A stretch of 64,000 nucleotides of DNA from Nectonema munidae (taxonomy: Eukaryota; Nematomorpha; Nectonematoida; Nectonematidae). A program made the translations under genes and the position numbers. A model generated the notes under the pieces. It was given only the letters and a program-made list of their open reading frames with translations, ran no database searches and had not been told where the DNA came from. Positions 13,701 through 28,700 of the stretch are shown piece after piece; the stretch's first letter is position 1; each line of letters opens with the position of its first letter. The stretch spans positions 248,001-312,000 of the forward strand of contig JAUIRK010000008.1 in assembly GCA_030549495.1 (NCBI GenBank). The letters are read 5' to 3'.

Positions 13701-16700
13701 TGATGAGATTGAATCTTTTGATCCGCTTCTCATGCTTTCTATCCCTCGTCTCTCAATCATCACGTAAGATTTACTTTACATTAAAATAAAAAACTCTTTG
13801 GTTTATCGGTTGTACCCAGCGCTTCATATGAGATACATCTATTTTTCTCTCTCAAAAACTTTAATACTTAGGATTTAGTTAAAATTAAAGGCTTCGTTTT
13901 CTGATCAACAAAGAACTTAATGATTTTATTGAAATTTTTATTATTAATACACAACTCCTATTTGGTTAAATAAGCCGATAGACCATTTACTCACAAAATA
14001 TTTTTACAAGGGATAGGTCCTATAAAAAATTTTCAGAAGCTCATTATTTCTTCGTTAATAAGTTGGAATCAACGATACCGGGAATGAAATAACCGAAATC
14101 AACTTACCGGAAATTAAATACTTTGATGCGAAATTTATATATTTGAAGCAGATAATTTTCATTTATTAGCAAACTGTTTGCACGCGTCCTCAAAGGGTTA
14201 AAAGAATTTTTTTTAGAAATTGCATCTTTATTTCTATGTATTCATATGCTATACTGTTTTGTTTTTAGGGGTCTACTTATTTATCCAAATGGACCGCTTT
14301 CCCTTTGCAAAGATATTCACAAGTTGTCCCTGATGTTTCAACCATTTTACTCAGTATTGAAAATAATAAGGTATTGCTTCGCTTTTCAAGTCAAGTTTCA
14401 ATTAAATCATTTATATTTACATAAATGTATTTCCGTTTGATACGTACGACGACATATATTTATTATTATCCAGTTGGTTGATTTTTCTTAATTTTTTTTT
14501 TGAATTTTCAATTAGGTAATTTGTCTATAATCTCATATTAACGGGTTGTCTATCTCAAAAAGTGAAATATTCAATTCTTCTAACAGGCTCTCACCCTCTG
14601 AGAGGATCAGTGTGATCTGGGCCTACCAAAATATCAAAACTGCCTACTTTTTATTTTATGAAATTTCAGTGAAAAAGAAAGGAAGCGATAGTTTTCAAAA
14701 TTCTGGTCTCCAATTGGATAACACTAAAAAGATGGAAATTTCGTATTTTCTTAATTTTCATTATTAATGAGACTTATGTTATAAAAATCGGTCCTACATT
14801 GCGCATTTATTGAAATTGATTTCTCATTTTAAAGTCTATTTTGTTTGAAAATTATTGTTCTTATAATATAATGCCAAAAAACCTTGATTACTTGATGTCG
14901 ATTAACTAATTCTTCATCCAATAATTACGAAAAAAGTTTGAGGATAACTGATTATATCTAAAATATAATTTGTAAGTCATGGATTGAAGCGCCCAAACTC
15001 TTTAGAGTTCGTTTATTTCATTGATAAAAAGGAATATACCAGTCCATGTAAACAAACGTCAAAAAACAATAAGTGACTTAGTTCAGAAAGTTGATCTGAT
15101 TGAGCGAATTCCATGTTTTATTTTTGGATTTAGCAAATTGTCCCAAATCAACTAAAAAACGTAGTCAATAACTTTTATGTTGACCAGTGTTATTGATTAT
15201 GTACTTGTTCTTAATAAAATTGCCATTAGGAATTTTTAATTGCCTTTTCAAAAACGACTTTTTTCATCTGGGAGACGATGTATGTAAAATCATTTTCATA
15301 TAAGTTTATTTTTAGTTTCTCGCAACACATTCCTTAATCCTTTAAAACTTGTTTAATTAGTGAAAAAATTTAGGGCAGTTTTGCTGTGCCACACCTATAT
15401 CAGTCAAACCCCTTTAAAACGGTTCCATTTTTGACCGTATTAAAGAGGTGACTGCAATAAAGTGTTAATAAATAGGTGAAATTCAATAAATAATTTGTAT
15501 TTTTATTAAAAAGTTTAAGAAATATTCAACTATACCATATTTAAAACTATACTATACTATATTAAATTTAGCTATTACTATTACAAAAATTTTAACATCT
15601 TCATTAATAAACTCATTTTCGGCTTTAGCAAATATTGACCACATATGAATACCTTTTTCTATGTAATTTTTTTTTAAAGATGATGTTATTTTCCTTGCTT
15701 CTAATGAAGAAATTTTTATTAACCTTTCATCAAAATTATCTTCAATTTCTTCGCAATTTTCAATACTTTCTTTGTCTTTGTATTCATTAATCATATTATT
15801 TTCCCAATCTTAATTAAGTTGGTCCATAATTGGATCATTGCAGTCGATATTGACATACTCATCAAAATTTTTAAGTGCTTGAAATTTATGAGCAACAATG
15901 TTTAATAAAGAGTCAAAAGCTACACTTTTTTCTCTTTCAAAGTGCTCACATTCCGTTGCATTACTTTCTTCATGAAAGCCTGCAGCCTTGAAACATTTGA
16001 AAACGATTTCTGGTTTGACGGATTTATACCTTCACTTATCTATTTAACAGCGCGAAGTACATTTATGCTTGAAACAAGTTGTGATATATTGGTTATATCA
16101 TGTATTTCCGATAATCATTTTTTAATAGCCATTTTTATGCAATGAACTTTAAAGTTGTGCATAATCCCTTGACCACGGGTTGTAGAGAAGAAGTATTTTT
16201 ATGCGGAAGATAAATAATTATTTTTATATTTGTTAGAGTATTTATATCATGAGTATGACGCGTCGCGTTATCGACGAAGAGAAATATTTTTCCTTTTTTC
16301 TTTTCCAATTTGTTGTCAAACTTTAGAAGCCATTCTTTAAAAATATTTCTTGACATCCAAAACTTTTTATTATAACGCCACGTAACAGGTTGTTGCGTGT
16401 GTATCCAAATTGATATTACGAAATGCGTGAGCTTAGAAGTTTTTCCTATTACAAGTGCCTTCTCAAAGTCGCCAAGCATGCTGCAAGCTAAAGAACGGTT
16501 GATCTTTCTTTAGACTTTTTTCCTCTTGTACAATCTTCTCCACTAAGACATAAAGTTCGATCTGACACAACACGATAAAAAAGTCCTCTTTCATGGATGT
16601 TCCATATATCTTTTGCTTCATATCCATCACATAATTCAACCATTTTTTTCCTATTAGTAATAGTAGTTTCATCAATACACGCTTTCTCACCGCAAATCTT

Positions 16701-19700
16701 TTTAACGTCACTGTAATGTCGCGTTCTGAAACGCATTAACCATTCATTAGAACAGCTCATTCATCCTGATTGAGCTCCATAGCAAATTGTTTAGCCTTTT
16801 TTTTTGTTAAATTTGTTCTGAAATGGGAACATTGAGTTCTCGCACTTGTTTCAACCATTCAAAAGTCACTTTATCAACATCTTCATATGCAAAAATGTTC
16901 TTATATCGATTTTCATTCAAATTTTCGTTGCTCTCATATTTCTTAAGGTAACCTTATTTTCAATAATTGTAAAATTTTGCCAAAACAAAATGTGTTGAGA
17001 AACAGATTTTACATATATCATAAAGCTTAGCAAAAAATATGAAATTTAATTAACTTTGCAGAACCAAAATCATAAATTTCAAATTTTTCTAATTTGCCTA
17101 AAAATTTTGTTATCAATCTAGAATATTATTGTACAAAATTTCTGAAAAACACGTTTTAATAAAATCTTTAAAAACAAAGAGTATAACTTTTATTCAAAAA
17201 TAGAAAAACAAAAAAATAGAATCTACACATAGCGGTGTTACATCCGACGAAGATCAAAGTGGTCAAAATTTTATATTTTTGTTTTTTCTATTTTTGAATA
17301 AAAGTTCTACTTTTTGTTTTTAATAATTTTCTATCTTTTATTCAATGTATTCTCAGCAACATTTTATTTATATTAAATAATCTTTATTTGAAAAACACCA
17401 TAAATAATTCATCATCAAACTTCTCAAATTTAGTTAAACGAAATTATAGAGAAAAAATGAGTTTAAAAAATGTAGATAAAAACAAAGAATTATTAAAAAT
17501 AAAAAAATAAATTTTTTTAGACTCTATGAAACTAACCGTATTAAAGAGGTGTCCGCTGTAGAGAGGCGACTGTTTAGAGAGGTTCTATTACTTACTTTTT
17601 TAAAACAATATTCGAAGATTTATAAATTCCTTCAGATACATTTTGCTTTTTTTACAATAAAAATTGGGCCTAAGTACAAATTAATTTGTTTCAAAGTACC
17701 CATTTTATAGAAACAATGCTCTTCTCTTTAAAACATTTCAAAAAATTTCATAATTTTTCCTTAATTAAAAAGATTTTTCAGAAAAAAACCTTTTCATCCA
17801 GTATCATGTTTATGATATACTTTTAAAATTTTTTTGGAAATTTGTCAATTGATCAGCTAGATAGTTTCTACGGTTAAAAACGAATAAAAGTATATATATC
17901 TTAACTTTTTTTTTTATTTTTCTAAACTTTTTGTTCGCGATGAAAAGTAATTTTAAATCATGATGGAATCCTTTTGAGGATGATTTAGATTTTTCTATTT
18001 TTTTTTAGCTCTCTTTTAAAAGTTCTGACAGATAAAGAACTGAAGAGTCTTGAATTTATGCTCTGCAACAAAGATCTTCACTCTGCGCCAAATCCTGATG
18101 CAAACGTCCAACAAAAGCCGATAGAGTCCAGTCAGTTGCAATGCCTCAATGCCATGAGTGATGTGAAAAAGGGAAGTGAGATCAATAGCGATAAGGATGA
18201 CGAAATGGAATCTACCGAAAAGATGTTCAAATGTCATGCCAACATCTCTCCACGTGATCAGTACAGCTTTTGTTGTCTCGCTTCGAATGACGGTGATTCT
18301 CTTGTCGCTCGCACTTGCTCCCTGCAATTGCCCAACGCCTTCTTGAAAAAGAGTCTCTTGCACAAAAGAAATGCCTCCTTCAATGATGATCGCTACAAAA
18401 GCGAGGAAATAAGAACCTCGATGCCGCATTGCTCTTTTCTCGATTCTTCTCTACTTCGCAATAAGCACTTTAAGAAGAAAGCTCTGAAAGCGAAGTATTC
18501 ATCCTTATTACTTTTCTTCTTGTTACTCCCTCCCTTCCTCCCTTCTCTCTAAAATTATTCACGCAATTCGCTTCTTTTCAACACTTGCGCCGTCTCATCT
18601 AACAAAGTATGTCATTGAGACCCATAATCTTTCAAAGATACGCTAGTTGATAATGAGTTTGTTTGTTAGTAGATAAGTTTTAATTAGTTTAATCATAGTT
18701 CTCCAAAATGGTCCTCATGGACCTTATATCGTGTCCTTTGAAACTGGCAAAGAGGTCACTGATAATTAATTTTAAACTAATTTAGTGATGCGGGAACAAC
18801 TTCAAAGGATCGTAAAAAATTTTTTTAGATAAAATAAAAGAAGAAACATTATTTTGGACAAATGCAGTAGGCTCTTCTCCATTATAAGCATTATTTATTA
18901 AAAAAGAAGCGATATATATCAGTGGTCTGGCAAGAATATGGAAGACAACAAAAAGGAACTGTATGGAAAGTATATGTAATAGGGCTATGACAAATTTTTA
19001 ATTTCTTACCCTGATGTACTAACGAATGAACTTTTGATTAAAACATCTAAAAACAACTTTTTTTAGTCTAATTTCTAAAAAAATGTTCCGTGCCTAGATC
19101 ATTTTTGTTTTTTTTTACGATATAATAAGTGGAGTATCATACATTCTTTATTTAAATCATAATTTATTATGTATTATGAGTGGATGGATTACAGAAACTT
19201 ATTTACATATGATATAGAATGATAAAACTATTCTTTAGATCTGTGTATTTGTATTAATAAATTTAGTGTTAAGGTATTTGTCTTTTTTGCAGGTTGAAAA
19301 AAGTTCTTCCATCACTTTTACAGCTCGTTCCGCTACCATGTTTGACCGTGGAACTTCAAGATAAGATGCATCTCTTTTCCAGTGAGTACTCAAGCACTTT
19401 GCAGCTTTAAGACAATTAGTTTTGTTTACTGCTGACAAAAGATCTTCATAATCAGTTTTTGTATAGTGTTGGCTAGAAAACCAAAAGTGCTAATATAGCT
19501 CGTGAATTCCATCGTGCGGCATGAATAGGTGGTAGTTTGCACCATTTATTAAACGGCCATTTTTTATTTGTTTTATAAAATTTGTAGGCTTGGCAAAGCT
19601 CAAAGAGAAACTTAAAGTCATCTCTCCAACAAATTTTTTCAAACTTTGGAATCATTTCTCTACCCGCATATTTATTATTCAGTTGATCGTAGTCTTTTAA

Positions 19701-22700
19701 AATCTTATCGATAAACTCGTAATTTATGTCAGGTGACTGTGACTGAGTAGGAAGAAAAAGTTTAAAACATGCCGTAAAACAAGATCAAGAATGTGATGCT
19801 GGCAGCCAATATATTGAGGCTTGTTGAATCTTTTCTCTACAAAAGTTTTTATAATAGAATTATAAAGTGATTCAAAGATATCTTAAGATCTTCCACTTGA
19901 ACAAATTAAAATAGCAAGACGTAGTTCTCTTTTGCTATTAGTAAGGCAAACAACTTGATATTCTTTCTTTTCAATTTTTTTGTCATCAAAATGCAAACAA
20001 AATTTTTCTTCAGAAATTAGTTCCTTGAGGCGATTTTTAATTATTTTTCCATTGATTATTGTTTTACGCCACACCCCAGATTGAGAAGGTGTTGGTACAC
20101 TGAAACCCTCCTTAGAAAGACTTTTTAGTATATTTGAAGACTTTCGGGTAGAAAGAGAGTGTTGCGACACAAGTTTGGCAGCAAAAGATGTCGAGTGGCG
20201 TCTTTTTCTTTTTGTAAAAAACTCTTCCTGGAGATTGTCGGGAATGTATTTATCGTTGCTACTTTGTTCCTGACTATCACTTGAATCTAATGCAGCGTTT
20301 TGAATTGTTGTGACTGGTGAAAAGGTACTCTTAATTCGTTTTGAGGGATGAATTGAAGAGACTGCTGCTATTTTGCAGGTTGTATATCCTACTTTTCCCT
20401 TTGATTTGATTTGTTTTTTATAGAGTTCTTTGTCTTGACTACAGAGCCAATCACTGTTTGCTTTTGTAATATCAAAAAGAAAAGAAAGATGGTCTTCATA
20501 TTCTTTTGAAGGTCTTTTTTTATATTTCTCAAAGGAGGTAATAAGTTTGTTGATTTTTGCAGACACTTGTTGTTCGGAAAGAACAGGAAAATTTAACTTT
20601 TCCCAAAGCTTCAATACTTCTAAGGAAATTTTTTTTATTCGGTCATGACGTCCTTTTATTTCATCATAAAGTCCCAAGAACCTTCCAACTATATCCTTGT
20701 TTGAAGACATTCTGCATGATGTTTCACTTATATTATCCTTCAGTTCTGGTATACAAGGACGACGCTTAGTATTTGCTTTTAAATTTTTTGTCCAGTTTTT
20801 TCCGTTCATTTTCACAGCAAATTTTGACATTTTAGTTTGAGACGACATTTTTAATATGACGTAAAATAATTTTTAAACCTAAAAAAATTAGAATATTTTA
20901 TAAGAATGATGCAAAAATTTACACAGATGTATGTTCCTAAACTTTTATAATAAAAACTTATGAAAACAATTTTTATCAATAGCTCTGAGCCAGATGTTTT
21001 ATTTATAATATTTGAAAAAAACAAACCATAAACGTTATATTTATATCTTCATTTTTGTTTATTGCTATTTATATCACTGTCATTACATATATTTCTTGTA
21101 TCTTTTAAAGGACCATCTACATGAAAAGCTAATGTAACATGAGGCGCGGGAGGTTTTTTCATCAACTAAAGAAATAATACTTGAAAAAATATATTTTAGG
21201 TAAAAGTTCATCTAATGTTATATCAGGAGAGCAAAAATTGTAAAATTTTTTTTAATCATAACCCCAATATGTAACATACAAAGTATATGCGTTTGCCAGA
21301 CATACTTTATATCTTAATATATCGTTTTGATTTTTTTGATGAACACTAGAATAGCAACTTCCAATGAAAATTTGCATGTTTTCTAATAGGGTGTTAGATA
21401 CAAAATATATTAAATCTCACAAAAAAAAATAAAAATGTTCATAACGCCTTTACCGAAACAATAATTTCATCTTTGAAGAGATTTTGGAATTTAACAAGAC
21501 GGCTTGTAGTTTGTATAGCGATATAAATGCGATTCTGATTGCGGTGTTACGATTTTGACATTTTGTCTCACTTTTCAACAGAAGTGATGTTCTTTGGCAA
21601 ATGTACAAAGATGTGAAATTGCGCAAATGCTTCCGAGATACGGATGATTTACTTCAAAGACTTTTCCTCTGCATATCAGGTAAATAACTCATTACTACTA
21701 AAACATAGACTCGTTCCTTTGCAGAGTTGCTATCATCTTGACCTGTCTATTATTCCCTCTGAGAAATTTTTGGAGAGGAGGAGATAAAACTTTAAATCGT
21801 TTTTTCTCCCAACAAAAAATATGATATTAAATATGGAAATTATTATTAGCCACAAAAATAATATATATATTGGTTAGAGTACGATAAAAATGTAAACAAA
21901 ACTAAAATTATTAAGATTAATAAACAAAAGTTCCTATGTAAAACGATCAGTAACTTCATTCGGCTTAAGTTGTAAATCTTTGTGAACAAACATCAATCAA
22001 GGCCAGTTAAATAGTCATTTCTTGTTTAATTTCGTAGATATGTCTTTAGCATTCTTACTATAAGCTATTTATGATAATTTGTAAGTAACACAGTCTTTAT
22101 TATTTGTAATTTCAAGCTTGCTTCTGTAATTGTTTCATCCACATAATCTCCCTTAAATATATGGGATAAGGAAACATATGTATTTTGAAATGAATTAGCA
22201 TTCGCTTTGTAAAAATATTGACATAAAATTTCAACGCTGTTTTACATGTTCATACCATATGATATGATTCTTGTCTTTCCTATTTTACCATTGATGTTAT
22301 CATAGCTGATAGTAATCGTAATAATCTGTACTTTTTGTTTAACTTCCAAAAAGTCAATTTTTTTAAGTATTTCGTATTTGATCATTTACTGCATAGATCT
22401 TTACTTGCGAACTAATCAATTCCTCCTTGAAGCGGGTGAATTTATTTGCTAATCACCATAAAAACATGTGTTATTTTTGAAAAAAACAAAATAAACACAA
22501 CCACTAAATCTTGCATCTTTATAAAGACATATTTCATACGCCTTTTCCTATCATTTGTAGTATAATTTATATTTTTACATTTTGTATAATTCTTCAATTT
22601 CTTTTTATGGCTTCATTTCAAACTAAATTTCTTGATATCACCAGTAAGTACTCTTAATGTCATTTATTTATATAAAGGTAAAGGTACCATAGGGTGTTTT

Positions 22701-25700
22701 CATCGAGAAGGCACAATTGCGCCGCTTATATCGAACTATGAGGAAAGCAGGCTTGATGCGGGATCGAACCCAAGACCTTGAGTTATCGAATCCAGCATCT
22801 AACCAACCCCACTCACGCCCTACAATCAAGGCGGTACAGTTCAACCTCTATGCCCAGTGTTCGTAAGTAATGAAAGTAATTTGGTTGTATTATAAAATAA
22901 TATATTTTAGTAAATATTTCTACTATTTCCAGATAATAGTCTAGTTTAGTATCCGGTACTAACCCGGCACAGTTAATAGTTTTTTTAAAAAAATATGAAA
23001 CAGTATTAGAGAAAAGTTTAATCTAAAATTTTATAATAAATTGTAAATAAAAAAAAGTTTATAAAAAAAGGTGTGTATAAGTTAGTTTAAAAATTTTCCT
23101 AATTCAAGAAATAGGGATTCGTTTGTAAGATTTGTTTATTTTATTTAGCCCAATATATGGCTAATCGAGCAAAACGCTTAATTCTACCCCTCTAGTTCGC
23201 AGTGATTCCGGATTAGCGAAGGTCAACCTGTACTTACTTAATTTTAATAACACGAGTTTTTCCAAAAATTTTCTTATTCGCCCCATGATTATTTCAACGA
23301 AACGCTGTTTACTTATAAAGTGTATTTTGTTTCAAAATAAAAAAGAGAATAGACTTCCAATGAGATTTTTAGAGATGTACAGATTACAAAATTAACCATT
23401 TTTAAATGTTTGATTGAATTCAAAATTCAATCCCAATAATAACAAAAAGAACTTGTTTCAATTAAAATGTTAAATCCTCTGAAAAGATCTAAAAATAAAA
23501 CCTCTGATTAAAATTTGATATATAAAAATTCAGGTATAATTTTTATTTTTGTTATAATAGACTGAAAATCAAAACCCAATGATCTCTCACCTTTTAACAG
23601 TTAAGATTAAAAGTACGGTAATTAAAGGTTGTGTTCTCTTCTATTTATGAAAATTCTTACGCTTTCATTTAATGACTGTGGAGATTCAAGTATTTTCTTT
23701 CCATGCTCTATATCTGCGCAAACAAAACCACATTTTTAATGGGGGCGCAAATTAAAACCAAGCTGAAATAGGAGGATCTTTGGTATAATTCTGTAGGAGT
23801 GGTCCATTTCCTATCCATATGGTCGGGGAAACCTGGATGAAGTCAGGAATTAGAGTTAGGCCTCATCTATCATCTGTCAACAAATGAATTGGAGCGACAA
23901 CAACAACGGAAAATTTTAATTTGATTCCCACCAATAGTAAATAAGCAGGTTTAAACTTAAATGATCAGTAAAGAAACTAATTCTTGAAAAATGGGGGAAT
24001 ATTTAACTCAAATAGTAGACTTAAAATTGTCATTTTTGTACTTTCCACAGCTAAATTTTTGGGCTAAAATTATAAAAAATCTTTCATTAAGTGTATCAAT
24101 ATTTTTAAATTGAATTCAATATTACATTTCTTACTTGTATGCATGTAAATCATATTTTATTGCATTTTAGAAAAAAAAAATTTTTCTGAAAAAACAAAAT
24201 CATATTAACAAATGTTTACTTCAAAGTTTCCATTTTATAATACTTTAACATAGTTTTTATTTTTTGCGCAAAATCCTATCAAATTTGTTGACTTTTTATT
24301 TGAAAAAATGTTAGACTAAATATATTTGGTGTTGTCTTGTTTACATTTAAAAAATAAATATAAAAAAAAGCATTCCTTTTAACGATAAAATGAAACAAAA
24401 ATAAGGAAAAAAAGTATCTTTGATCACATGCTAATTTTTATTTAAAAAATAATATTGATTTAAACAAAAACGTTTTAACTATCTTTTTTTAAATGCCAAT
24501 TTGGATGCGATAGTTCATATAAAAAAATACACTTAATGTTATTGCGAAGAATAGTTTTTTTACAACACAAAACTTGCATGTATTCCCTGTAGAAAATGCC
24601 AGAGGTATCCATGTAAAGGTACGATCTCATAAACCACAACTGATTTAATGGGCCTTTTTCGGTTTCACTTTCTTAGCGTTCATACTGACACATGCATCGC
24701 TCATTTTGTGGGATATATTCCATCATGCCAACTCAAAAGACAGCACTCAAATCTCTCCTTAAAATTTTTGAAGCAGTTCCAGAAAAACTGGGCTCAAAGG
24801 GAAGCAAATTTTTATTGGATCCATGCATAAAATGATTACATACATATTTGTAATGATTGCAAATCTAATTTATATGTTTATTCCAACACTTTCACTAATA
24901 TAGCATGTTTTCCTAAATCACACAGGCATTGCGGATCAACTACAAAGTAACTATGCCGATGATTTACGCAATATCCTTAGAATCGTTTTCCTCCTCCACT
25001 CGTCTTCGCATTCCCCTTCAAATTCTTCCCAGGATGCTGAAATCAATAAAATAGAAAAAAATGCATCCACCCAAACTTCTGAAAACGTCTCCAAAAAGAC
25101 TGCATCAAATCGTAATGACTAATTTTTTGCATCGCATCAAAATAATCACACACATCAACTCAAAAGTATGTCGTCTTCGATACAAATGTTGAATTTGTTG
25201 TATATAACTTCAAAGAATGTTCTAATTCAAAAAAGTTTTGTTTCTATGGAGAATAAATTATTTTTCAAAATTTTCCAAAAACAGTGTATGCGAAATATTA
25301 TGACATTCTTGAAATGCACCAGGTTGAAATTTTCAAAGGTAAAAAAGCATATCTATTTTTCATGGTGCTTGGTAAACTCGATATACGAATAGCCTGTCTA
25401 AGTCTGAAATTGTTGAAAATTCAGTATGTCTTCTAAAAGAGCTTCAGAAAAGCAAATAAAATGTATAATTGTTTATTCTAAATAAAAGATTTTTTAGAAA
25501 TAAAATAGGAAACGAGCGAATTTGATTATTCTGAAATTAATTTTACCAAGAAAAGTTACAAATGTAAAAAGTAAATTGTGAAAAAACAAATCTTTTACTA
25601 GAATTAATTCCATAACCTCATATGTGATCAATAGAGCAGTTAAAAGTCAATAAAGTTAAATTTTGGATTCTAATGATATTCATTCCAAAACACGTAAATA

Positions 25701-28700
25701 GTCTTATTCTATAAAGTTTGTGTGAAAGAATCCCGAGTCAATTTTTTTCATGGTACATTTTTTGTAAGTAATCTAGATTTTGTAAAATTAACAAACAAGG
25801 AGTAAGTATTTAGCAATTTTGGAATTTGCTTTTATAAAATCCTGTTAGATAATAATCATCTTTGAGGGGACCTATAATCCCGGTACCAATGATCTTTGGA
25901 TGGTACCTAGAATCTCAGTACAAACGATCTTTGAGGGGACCTAGATTAAATATACCAATGATCTTTGAGGGGACCTATATTAAATGTTCAAATGGTCTTT
26001 GATGGTTCCTAGAGTAAAGGTACAAATGATCTAGGGGACCTAAATTAAAAGTACCAATGATCTTTTACAGGATCTAGAATAAGAGTACCTAGGATCCAAT
26101 GTCTCGAGCGAAGCGACAGACGAACGGGCATATCCTAGTATTATAATAACGATAGAACCAAATTCTAAGCATGTTGTTTCTCACGTGGTTTTGTTAGAAC
26201 ACTGATAGAATTTTTAGTTTTTACATAACATCATATCATTATACATTTTTACACAAGTCTTTTTAAAACCTGATAACTGTACATGGAATTAGTTGTGCTA
26301 TCAACTATTTTGATTTTTTCTTTCTTGAATCGTCTTTAATATAACATTTTAAAGTTAGTTTTAACACAAAAATAGCTCGAATCTGTTCTACAAAAAGCCT
26401 CTTCTTTTTATAATCCTTCAAAAACTTACCATAAAACAAATTTATATTCTAAAATACAATACTCATCAATTCTCATCAATGCCTCATCAATTCTGGCGCA
26501 TAAATTAAATAATTGGAAAACGTCATCTTCGAATCTTACAATGAAAGCTAATTGAAAGATAAATTCCAGTGATTAAAAATCTTTCGGCCAAAGATCTCTT
26601 TCTATGTTGTAAAGAAGCTACTTCAATGCATCTTAAAAACACAATTACCTACGTATTCTACTCGATACATAAAAGTCTTTGACTTTTGGAAAAATGTAAA
26701 AGTTTGTCTTTCAATTTATTTTATTCATTATATAATAATACAACTTATTATATAAAAAGGATATTTTTCCTGTTTAGTTTGCTTTTTAGCAGTTAATCGG
26801 TGAGATATATTTTAGAGTGATTCTTTTACCATACTCTAACTTACATACTTCTATCTTTATATAATGGACTTCCAATAACTAGGGGAAAACAATATTCAAC
26901 ATTATGTCAATTTTATATTCTCTGTCCTAGTGTTTCTTTCCAGAGATCCCGCGATTACACACTTATTTTTTTAACAATTTTGTCTCCCAGGTATTTTTGC
27001 TTCCTTGGTTTATCAAATTTTACATTTTCTTTTTATCGTTAGAAATACATTATTCTAGAAATGGTGTTCTGCATTTTTAATTCTTTCCTTCTCTCTATAC
27101 TCGCATCATCTATAAGAAATCAGTATCATTTTAAAGAAACTTTCATAGAATTTATCTTAATTGATATTTTTTCGATCAAAAGATGCATTATATTTCTGAA
27201 AAGTTGTCTTATGCCACAATCAAAAATGCGTGTTTCCTCATATAAAAGCTACTTGTATGAAATATAAGGATCAATTAAGATCTTTCAGATAAATCTCCAT
27301 TTATATAAATTCTTTGTAATTGTATCAAGTTTTTTATTCGAAATTAACCTTGTTCATTACTTGATCTCAAATTTTATTCTTGCTCAAATTTTTGAAGCAA
27401 GATTAAAAGAATATCCATGGACCCTATTGCCAGACTGTAAAATACCATGGCCATACAAGAGAATCAAAAATGATATACAAACACTTTTTTTAATCACTAA
27501 ATAACCCTTTGTAAAATCCATTTTTCTCGTAAAAAAATCACTGCACCCTGCGCCTTATAAGTTGGCTCATAAAATTTAAAAAAAGGTTCTATTTTTGAAA
27601 TCAATCAAGTGTTTCACATTTGATCCCATTTTTCAATGACATAACTGAATTATCTATACGTATGTGTGCCATCTATTTGTGTTAAAAATGTCAAATGTCT
27701 TTGCAAAGTTTACTATTCTTTTTTCCCATAAATTTTTCCTTCAAAACACACACGCTTCTCATAAGCAGGTGCATATTCAATCTGAGTGTTATTTATTTTA
27801 TATTTTGCCTGACTTTTGTAATCTAATTTTTGTTTAAGCATTTGAATGGCTACCCGATCACTTCACGGAAACGTGCATGAATTGTGAAATCACATTTACT
27901 ATTTTCAGACGAAAGCACCATTGTAGAAATTGTGGCAAAGTAAGGGATTGAACTTTTTATTTTTTTTATATACTCGAGTATGCGGTAATTTTTTTTCAAT
28001 ACATTTTAGAGAAAACCAATTAATAATAATGGCATATTTTTTTATATTATCAAAAGTCATAACGAACATTTTGTTATAATTATGACGTAAAGAAGATATT
28101 GCTTAAATAAGTGAAACAGTTTATTAAAAAGTTTTTTAAGACAAAAAATTTCATCTTAAAAAATAGCAAAATAGAAGCTTTCAAATGTGCCTCATATATT
28201 CTAGAAGAGAGGGGGTGAGATTCTTTTATAAAATATTATTGAAAAATAGAAAATAATTCTTTCATAGAGTGTTACTTCTTGAACAAAAACCGTGGATGGA
28301 AAAATTCTTTCATTTCGAACTTTTAAAATGTGCATTCTTATTACATTGTTCGCACAACACAAATTTTTTTCTACACCGGATTTGGCAAAACAAATTTTTG
28401 ACTGTGTTGATTTGCGCATTAAAGTTCTTAGGAAGTACTGACTCTATCAAAATGGTCATACAATTTATTAGCTATATGAATGGGCTATTAAAAAAATTAA
28501 GACTTATTCATCCATTAACCCATTTCAGACCAATGTTCCCAAATGGACCGAATACTTCAATTTTCAAGAAGAACATAAACACGAATTACTAAAATCGTCT
28601 ACTTTGCTCGATCCTAAATGTGTGGTTTTTTTTTTAAAAAATTAGAAAAAAATATCTACACACATTTATAGGCGGCCCTGCTTGAAATAGTAGCTATATG

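Noticed and set aside
14546-14767. Open frame RLSPSERISVIWAYQ after an AACAG acceptor, at first taken as the Lst2 exon after exon F
   Set aside because: Exon G at 18009 gives the true family continuation (SLLKVLTDKELKSLEFML) in the right phase, and this frame has no good donor.
22760-22820. Functional tRNA gene on the minus strand
   Set aside because: The B box is perfect, but the anticodon stem does not pair and a SINE-like body and tail follow.
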